A stretch of 64,000 nt of DNA from Rhodanobacter denitrificans (GTDB lineage Bacteria > Pseudomonadota > Gammaproteobacteria > Xanthomonadales > Rhodanobacteraceae), in the NCBI RefSeq assembly GCF_003335105.1, contig NZ_QFWQ01000006.1, positions 124,001-188,000 on the forward strand, given 5' to 3'. Position 1 is the stretch's first letter, and the number at the start of each line of letters is the position of its first letter. Shown piece after piece: positions 59,071-64,000 of the stretch. Both the position numbers and the translations under genes were made by a program. A model generated the notes under the pieces. The model was not told the origin of the DNA and made no database searches. It was given only the letters and a program-made list of their open reading frames with translations.

Positions 59071-61053
59071 TCAACCGCCTGCCAGCATCGCCTTGATTCG
59101 CGCCATGTGCGACTCGGCGGTCTCGCGGGTCACTTCCTTGTCCGCTTCCGGGTCCTTGCCCTGCCAGTGCAGGTCGGCCTGCGGCAGTTCGTGCAGGAAG
59201 CGGCTGGGCTGGTTGTTGTGGACGTCGCCGTAGCGCTTGGTCCTGGCCGACCACGACAGCGTCAGCAGTTCCTTGGCACGGGTGATGCCGACGTACATCA
59301 GCCGGCGCTCCTCGTCGACGCGGCCTTCGTCCAGCGCGCCCTCGTGCGGCAGCGTGCCGTCCTCGCAGCCGACGATGAAGACGAAGCGGAACTCCAGCCC
59401 CTTCGCCGCGTGCAGGGTCATCATGCGCACCGCGTTGCCGGGCTCGTCGCGGTCGGCGTGGCTGAGCAGGGCGAGCTGCGAGGCGAGGTCGCCGGCCGTG
59501 TTGCCCCCTTTCTGCATCGCGCGGAACCAGTCGGCCAGTTCCTTCAGGTTGCCGAGCTTGCGCTCGCGCACGCTGGTGTCGGGCGTGTTTGCCGCGATCT
59601 GCGCCGCGTAACCGGTGCGTTTCAGGATCAGTTCGACCAGGTCGGCGGCGCTCTCGTGCAACGAGGCGCTGCGCAGTTCGTCGAGCAGGCTGGCGAACGA
59701 AGCCAGCGCCGCGGCCGGGCGCGGGGTGAGCTGGCGCAGCACGCCGTCGCTGCGCGTCGCATCGAGCAGCGACGAGTGGCGCGACTGCGCGAGCTGGCCG
59801 AGCTTATCGAGCGTGGTCGCGCCGATCTCGCGCTTCGGCACGTTGACCACGCGCAGGAACGCGGCGTCGTCGCTGGGGTTGGTCAGCAGGCGCAGGTAGC
59901 ACAGCAGATCCTTCACCTCGGCGCGGTCGAGAAAGCTCAAGGCGCCGGTGAGGTGATACGGAATGCGCGCCAGGCGGAGCGCCTTCTCCAGCGGCCGCGC
60001 CTGGAAGTTGCCGCGGTAGAGGATGGCCATGTCGTCCCAGCGCGCCTTGTGCTTCTCGGCCAGCGTGGTGGCGATCGAGGCGATCTTCTCGGCCTCGTGC
60101 TCGGCTTCCTTGCACTCCAGCACGCGGATCGGCGCGCCTTCCGGGTGTTCGCTCCACAGCTTCTTTTCATGACTGTGCGGATTGTGCGCGATCAACGCGT
60201 TGGCCGCGCGCAGAATGCGCCGGCCGCAGCGGTAGTTCTGCTCCAGCTTGATCACGCGCAGGTTCGGCCAGTCGCGGCCGAGCTGGTCGATGTTCTCCGG
60301 ATTCGCGCCGCGCCAGGCGTAGATCGACTGGTCGTCGTCGCCCACGCAGGTGATGTGGCCGCGCTCGCCGGCCAGTGCCTTGAGCAGGCGGTATTGCGCG
60401 TCGTTGGTGTCCTGGTATTCGTCCACCAGCAGGTAGCGCAGGCGCTCGCGCCAGGCGTCCCGGCACTCGGCGTCGGATTCCAGGATGCGCAGCGGCAACC
60501 GGATCAGGTCGTCGAAATCCACCGCGTTGAAGGCCGCGAGGCGTGCCTGGTACAGCTCGTAGATCGTCGCCGCCTCCAGCTCGCGCGGGCTGCGCGCGAC
60601 GGCCAGCGCCTCTTCCGGCGAGAGCCCGCCGTTCTTGGCGCGGCTGAGCAGGTTGCGGATGCCGAACAAGACGTCGGGTTTGGCCCCTTTCGGCGCCAGC
60701 TCCTTCACGATGCCCTCGCTGTCGTCCGCGTCCAGCACCGAGAAGCCGCGGCGCAGGCCCGCGCGGGCGTGCTCGATCTGCAGGAACTTCAGCCCCAGCG
60801 CGTGGAACGTGCTGATCGTGAGCGCCGCGGCGTCCTCGCTGCTGACCAGTTTGGCCACGCGCTCGCGCATCTCGCGCGCGGCCTTGTTGGTGAAGGTGAT
60901 CGCGGCGATCTTCGAGGCGGACAGCTTGCGGCGCTGGATCAGGTAGGCGATCTTCTGGGTGATCACGCTGGTCTTGCCTGAACCGGCGCCCGCCAGCACC
61001 AGCAGCGGGCTGTCGCAGTGTTCGACGGCGGCCAGTTGTTGTGGATTGAGCAT
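59071..61053 (-). CDS. rep: ATP-dependent DNA helicase Rep (UvrD family)
   Basis: 660 residues (E. coli Rep 673). Walker A is AGAGSGKT (Lys27). Later helicase motifs are AAITFTNKAAREM, LLVDEYQDTN, GDDDQSIYAWRGA, KLEQNYRC, MTLHAAKGLEF and RRLMYVGITRA, all intact. Similarity to Rep is stronger than to UvrD, for example FDDLIRLP and KREIGATTLDKLG. It removes replication blocks by 3'-5' unwinding. A sulfotransferase gene lies downstream. Confidence 0.96.
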   Translation of the reverse strand: MLNPQQLAAVEHCDSPLLVLAGAGSGKTSVITQKIAYLIQRRKLSASKIAAITFTNKAAREMRERVAKLVSSEDAAALTISTFHALGLKFLQIEHARAGLRRGFSVLDADDSEGIVKELAPKGAKPDVLFGIRNLLSRAKNGGLSPEEALAVARSPRELEAATIYELYQARLAAFNAVDFDDLIRLPLRILESDAECRDAWRERLRYLLVDEYQDTNDAQYRLLKALAGERGHITCVGDDDQSIYAWRGANPENIDQLGRDWPNLRVIKLEQNYRCGRRILRAANALIAHNPHSHEKKLWSEHPEGAPIRVLECKEAEHEAEKIASIATTLAEKHKARWDDMAILYRGNFQARPLEKALRLARIPYHLTGALSFLDRAEVKDLLCYLRLLTNPSDDAAFLRVVNVPKREIGATTLDKLGQLAQSRHSSLLDATRSDGVLRQLTPRPAAALASFASLLDELRSASLHESAADLVELILKRTGYAAQIAANTPDTSVRERKLGNLKELADWFRAMQKGGNTAGDLASQLALLSHADRDEPGNAVRMMTLHAAKGLEFRFVFIVGCEDGTLPHEGALDEGRVDEERRLMYVGITRAKELLTLSWSARTKRYGDVHNNQPSRFLHELPQADLHWQGKDPEADKEVTRETAESHMARIKAMLAGG

Positions 61054-61159
61054 GGATCAGAGCGAGGCGTGAGGCGGCGGCCGATGGTAGCAGAGCGCTC
61101 CGGGCGCACCCTTCGGCTTCGGCCATAATCGGCCGCACGGGAAGTCAGCGGAGAACGGC

Positions 61160-62491
61160 ATGGCGGAACAGGAAGTCGAACAGTGCGACGTGGCGGTGAT
61201 CGGCGGCGGCCCCGGCGGCAGTACCGCGGCCACCCTGCTGGCGCGCCGCGGCTACAAGGTGATCGCGCTGGAGAAGGCGCACCACCCGCGCTTCCACATC
61301 GGCGAGTCGCTGCTGCCGATGAACCTGCCGGTGTTCGAGCGCCTCGGCGTGCTGGACAAGGTACGCGAGCTTGGCGTGTTCAAGTCCGGCGCGGATTTCG
61401 AGGCCGACAACGCGCGCGGCTACAACGTCTACGCGTTCGCCCGCGCGATCGGACAGAGCCCGCCGCACTCGTACCAGGTGTGGCGGCAGGATTTCGACCG
61501 GATGCTGTACGAGCATGCGCGCGGCTGCGGTGCCGACGCGCGCGAAGGGCACGAGGTGCGGCGCGTGGAGCAGCGCGGCCCACGCGAGAGCCGGCTGGAT
61601 GTGCGCACCGATGACGGCCGCGACTACGCGATCCAGGCGCGCTACGTGGTGGACGCCAGCGGCCGCGATGCGCTGCTGGCGACGAAGATGAAGCTGCGGC
61701 GCAAGAGCGACCAGCACCAGAGCGCGGCGATCTTCGGCCACTTCCGCGGCGCCGACCGCCGCGACGGCGAAGATGCCGGCAACGTCAGCATCTACCGCTT
61801 CGCGCACGGCTGGATGTGGATGATCCCGCTGCCCGACGGGGTGATGAGCGTGGGCGCGGTGTGCCGCCCGGATTACCTGAAGCAGCGCAGGGGCCGCACG
61901 GTGGAGTTCCTGCTCGACACGCTGAAACTCAACCTGGCGCTGTGGCGGCGCGTCGAGCGCGCCGGGCTGATCGGCAACGAGGTGCATGTCACCGGCAACT
62001 ATTCCTACGACGCGACCCGCATGGGTGGTCCGGGCTGGGTGCTGGTCGGCGATGCATTCGCCTTTCTCGACCCGGTGTTTTCCTCCGGCGTGTACCTGGC
62101 GATGGACGGTGCGGAGCGGGCCGCCGACATGGTCGATGCGGCCTTGCGCGAACCGCGGCGCGAACGTGCCCTGCTGCGACGGCTGGAGCGGCGCCAGCGC
62201 AAGGGCATGGCACGCTTCGCGTTCTTTATCCACCGCTTCAACGGGCCGGTCATGCGGCAGATGCTCCGCTCGCCGCGCAACACCTGGCAACTGGAGCAGG
62301 CGGTGATCTCGATGCTGGCTGGCGACCTGTTCGACACGCCGAAGGTGCTGCGGCGGCTGCAGCTGTTCAAGCTGGTCCACGCGATCAGCGTCCTGCGCGA
62401 CTGGCGCCGCAGCCGCGCCGAACGCCGCGACCGCCTGGCTCAGGCCCGCGCGCCATTCACCGGCGGCGACTCGCCGCCGGACAAGGCCTGA
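61160..62491 (+). CDS. Flavin-dependent halogenase-like / FAD-dependent oxidoreductase
   Basis: 443 residues with GGAG 7 nt before ATG. The FAD-binding motif is GGGPGGS (15-21). WMWMIP at 218-223 fits the WxWxIP motif of flavin-dependent halogenases. FLDPVFSSG (about 302-310) fits their second motif (FxxPxFSxG), and Lys75 in FKSGADF sits where halogenases keep a catalytic lysine. Similar motifs occur in some non-halogenating oxidoreductases, so activity is undecided. No biosynthetic cluster, carrier protein or flavin reductase is adjacent. It stands between rep and tdk. Confidence 0.85.
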   Translation: MAEQEVEQCDVAVIGGGPGGSTAATLLARRGYKVIALEKAHHPRFHIGESLLPMNLPVFERLGVLDKVRELGVFKSGADFEADNARGYNVYAFARAIGQSPPHSYQVWRQDFDRMLYEHARGCGADAREGHEVRRVEQRGPRESRLDVRTDDGRDYAIQARYVVDASGRDALLATKMKLRRKSDQHQSAAIFGHFRGADRRDGEDAGNVSIYRFAHGWMWMIPLPDGVMSVGAVCRPDYLKQRRGRTVEFLLDTLKLNLALWRRVERAGLIGNEVHVTGNYSYDATRMGGPGWVLVGDAFAFLDPVFSSGVYLAMDGAERAADMVDAALREPRRERALLRRLERRQRKGMARFAFFIHRFNGPVMRQMLRSPRNTWQLEQAVISMLAGDLFDTPKVLRRLQLFKLVHAISVLRDWRRSRAERRDRLAQARAPFTGGDSPPDKA

Positions 62492-62501
62492 AGTGTGCTC
62501 A

Positions 62502-62521
62502 CTCCCCTGCTTGAAGGGGAG
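62502..62521 (+). terminator. Short hairpin after the halogenase-like gene
   Basis: CTCCCC (62502-62507) pairs with GGGGAG (62516-62521) around TGCTTGAA. There is no T-run. It resembles the other CCCCTGC hairpins of the window. Confidence 0.4.
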
Positions 62522-62611
62522 GGGCGGGAAGGGGAGCTCTTGTGTCTTCAGGCAAGCCATCGACACTCGCCTGTCGCGCTAACATGCACGGTCTTCAACC
62601 GAACGCGCACC

Positions 62612-63244
62612 ATGGCCAAGCTCTATTTCTATTACTCGGCGATGAATGCCGGCAAGACCACCACGCTGCTGCAGAGCGCGTACAACTACCACGAGCGCGG
62701 CATGCGCACGCTGATCCTCACCCCGGCGCTGGACGACCGCTTCGGCGAGGGCGTGGTGGCCTCGCGGATCGGCCTCAAGGCGGCCGCGCGACGCTTCTCC
62801 GGCGACGAGGACCTGCTGGCGCTGGTGGAGGCCGACATCGCCGTGCACGGCCCGCTGCACTGCGTGTTCGTCGACGAGGCGCAGTTCCTCGCCAAGGCGC
62901 AGGTGTGGCAGCTCAGCGACGTGGTCGACCGGCTCGGCATCCCGGTGCTGGCGTTCGGCCTGCGCACCGATTTCCGCGGCGAGCTGTTCGAGGGCAGCAG
63001 CTACCTGCTGGCCTGGGCCGACGAGCTGCAGGAGATCAAGACGATCTGCCACACCGGGCGCAAGGCGACCATGGTGGTGCGCGTGGACGAGCACGGCCGC
63101 GCCGTCACCGACGGCCCGCAGGTTGAGATCGGCGGCAACGAACGCTATGTCTCGGTGAGCCGCGCCGAGTTCAAGAAGATCAGCGAGGGCCAGGGCCGCA
63201 TCGAGCTGCAGCAGACCGTGCTGCCGCTGGGCGAGCGCGAATGA
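62612..63244 (+). CDS. tdk: Thymidine kinase (type II)
   Basis: 210 residues. The P-loop is SAMNAGKTT (Lys15), and DEAQF is the catalytic Glu region. [19 protein letters not shown] and the thymidine lasso region [12 protein letters not shown] follow. It phosphorylates thymidine for salvage. The zinc site usual for this family is incomplete: TICHTG keeps one Cys where E. coli has a C-x-C pair, and VSVSR has Ser where E. coli has VSVCR. Starting codons upstream of 62612 are not conserved. Confidence 0.95.
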   Translation: MAKLYFYYSAMNAGKTTTLLQSAYNYHERGMRTLILTPALDDRFGEGVVASRIGLKAAARRFSGDEDLLALVEADIAVHGPLHCVFVDEAQFLAKAQVWQLSDVVDRLGIPVLAFGLRTDFRGELFEGSSYLLAWADELQEIKTICHTGRKATMVVRVDEHGRAVTDGPQVEIGGNERYVSVSRAEFKKISEGQGRIELQQTVLPLGERE

Positions 63245-63266
63245 ACCGAGCCACCAAGGAATCCGC

Positions 63267-64000
63267 ATGAGCGAAGCCACTCCCCCCGCCAGCTGGCCGC
63301 GGCCGTACTGGCAACCCGGCGAAGACGAGGCGGTGCTGCAGTTCTACGTGTTCGGCAAGTTCGAGCCGGAGCTGCTGATCCCGTCGCCGCGCTACGGCAG
63401 CCCCGGCCTGCCCGCGGGCGTGGGGATCCAGCGCTTCCAGAACGCCGTGCTGCGCCAGTGGGAGGGCTATCCGCTGAACGGCGAACTGGGCCGGCTGATC
63501 AGGGAAGACACGCCCGGAGCGTACGAGGAGGCGCGCATCGCGCCCGAGGTGCTGGTGGTGCGTGGCGTGCTCAAGGACGGCGCCAGCCTCGACTACCTGC
63601 GCGACACGCTGGGCGTGCTGGCCGGCATGCTCGACGTGGGCGGTACCGCGATCCTCGACCCGCAGATCCTCACCCTGTTCGACGCCGACCACTGGCGCCG
63701 TCACTACCTGGTCAGGGACGGTGCACCGCCGCGCCACCACGTGCTGATCCTGCGCAGCGGCGAGGAGGCTGCCGACCGCTCGTGGATCCACACCCGCGGC
63801 ATGCGCAAGTTCGGCCGCCCGGACCTCAGCCTGCGCCACGTGCCCGAGCGGGACATCGACCGCGCCGGCGTGCTGTGCGAGAAACTGGTGGAGCTGCTGT
63901 CGCTGGGCGCGCACTTCAACGCCGGCCAGCAGCTCGACGTCGACGGCATCCCCGGCGGCCTGGTGGCTCAGCCGGGCGGCAGCCTCGACGACCCGGAGTT
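63267..64000 (+). CDS. Uncharacterised protein, 3' end outside the window
   Basis: The frame is open from ATG 63267 (AAGGA 7 nt upstream) to the window edge, giving at least 244 residues. It starts 22 bp after tdk, so it may be in the same transcript. The visible part begins MSEATPPASWPRPYWQPG and has no signal peptide or membrane helix. Later segments such as LDVGGTAILDPQILTLFD and SWIHTRGMRKFGRPDLSL suggest a mixed alpha/beta fold. I do not recognise the family. Confidence 0.8.
   Translation, partial: MSEATPPASWPRPYWQPGEDEAVLQFYVFGKFEPELLIPSPRYGSPGLPAGVGIQRFQNAVLRQWEGYPLNGELGRLIREDTPGAYEEARIAPEVLVVRGVLKDGASLDYLRDTLGVLAGMLDVGGTAILDPQILTLFDADHWRRHYLVRDGAPPRHHVLILRSGEEAADRSWIHTRGMRKFGRPDLSLRHVPERDIDRAGVLCEKLVELLSLGAHFNAGQQLDVDGIPGGLVAQPGGSLDDPE

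Overview
The window is a GC-rich, densely packed chromosomal segment of a gammaproteobacterium. The nearest fit is the Xanthomonadales, Rhodanobacter/Dyella-like. Support comes from the aerobic ubiquinone accessory genes (UbiB, UbiJ, UbiK, UbiE), RdgC, PlsB, the E. coli-type phosphatidylserine synthase PssA, TtcA, ArfB, Rep and TruC, together with several families of intergenic palindromic repeats. This assignment is inference from gene content. No rRNA, tRNA, prophage, CRISPR array or classical transposase was seen.

Layout. 1-3.5 kb: end of an S9 prolyl oligopeptidase, then a BlaI/M56 sensor pair with two clear BlaI-type operators. 3.5-8.1 kb: class Ia ribonucleotide reductase nrdA-nrdB (minus strand), preceded by a promoter covered by two NrdR-box-like sites and by a cobalamin riboswitch. 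Between nrdA and nrdB sits a 566-bp symmetrical cassette: a 98-residue GIY-YIG nuclease gene inside two nested pairs of inverted repeats. 8.1-12.5 kb: PII protein, ubiK, yifB and a CPA1-type cation/proton antiporter. 12.5-16.7 kb: glyoxylate shunt aceB-aceA with a divergent LysR regulator. 16.7-22.3 kb: LysE exporter, acyltransferase-arfB, truC, ubiJ-ubiB, trmL and a small membrane protein. 22.6-26.1 kb: two-domain M16 peptidase and a small lipoprotein. 26.1-30 kb: a MarR-controlled AaeXAB-like efflux operon (FUSC, DUF1656, HlyD). 30-36.5 kb: pssA, GNAT acetyltransferase, DUF465, ttcA, aromatic aminotransferase, rdgC and a YgjP-type metallopeptidase. 36.5-45.4 kb: fatty acid hydroxylase, alpha/beta hydrolase, M1 aminopeptidase, GGDEF-EAL protein, prolyl iminopeptidase and an AcpA/phospholipase C-type phosphoesterase. 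45.4-49.9 kb: Lrp regulator facing EamA-cupin-GST, a run of six hairpins, an FmdE-like/DUF2249 pair and ubiE. 49.9-64 kb: amidohydrolase, plsB, lipoprotein, a possible small RNA, class C acid phosphatase, AI-2E family permease, TPR-sulfotransferase, rep, a halogenase-like flavoprotein, tdk and an unrecognised open-ended gene.

Themes. Much of the content is core metabolism: nucleotide supply (nrdAB, tdk), glyoxylate shunt, ubiquinone, phospholipid synthesis (plsB, pssA, acyltransferase), RNA modification (truC, trmL, ttcA) and peptide breakdown (S9, M16, M1, iminopeptidase). The unusual material lies between the genes. It includes the GIY-YIG cassette with its structured repeats, three copies of a purine-rich inverted repeat that supplies stop codons to neighbouring genes, a palindromic element that duplicated 22 bp at the end of a GNAT gene, and a head-to-tail array of hairpins. 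Start codons were chosen by Shine-Dalgarno matches and by where family homology begins. Several long reading frames extend upstream only because GC-rich DNA lacks stops.
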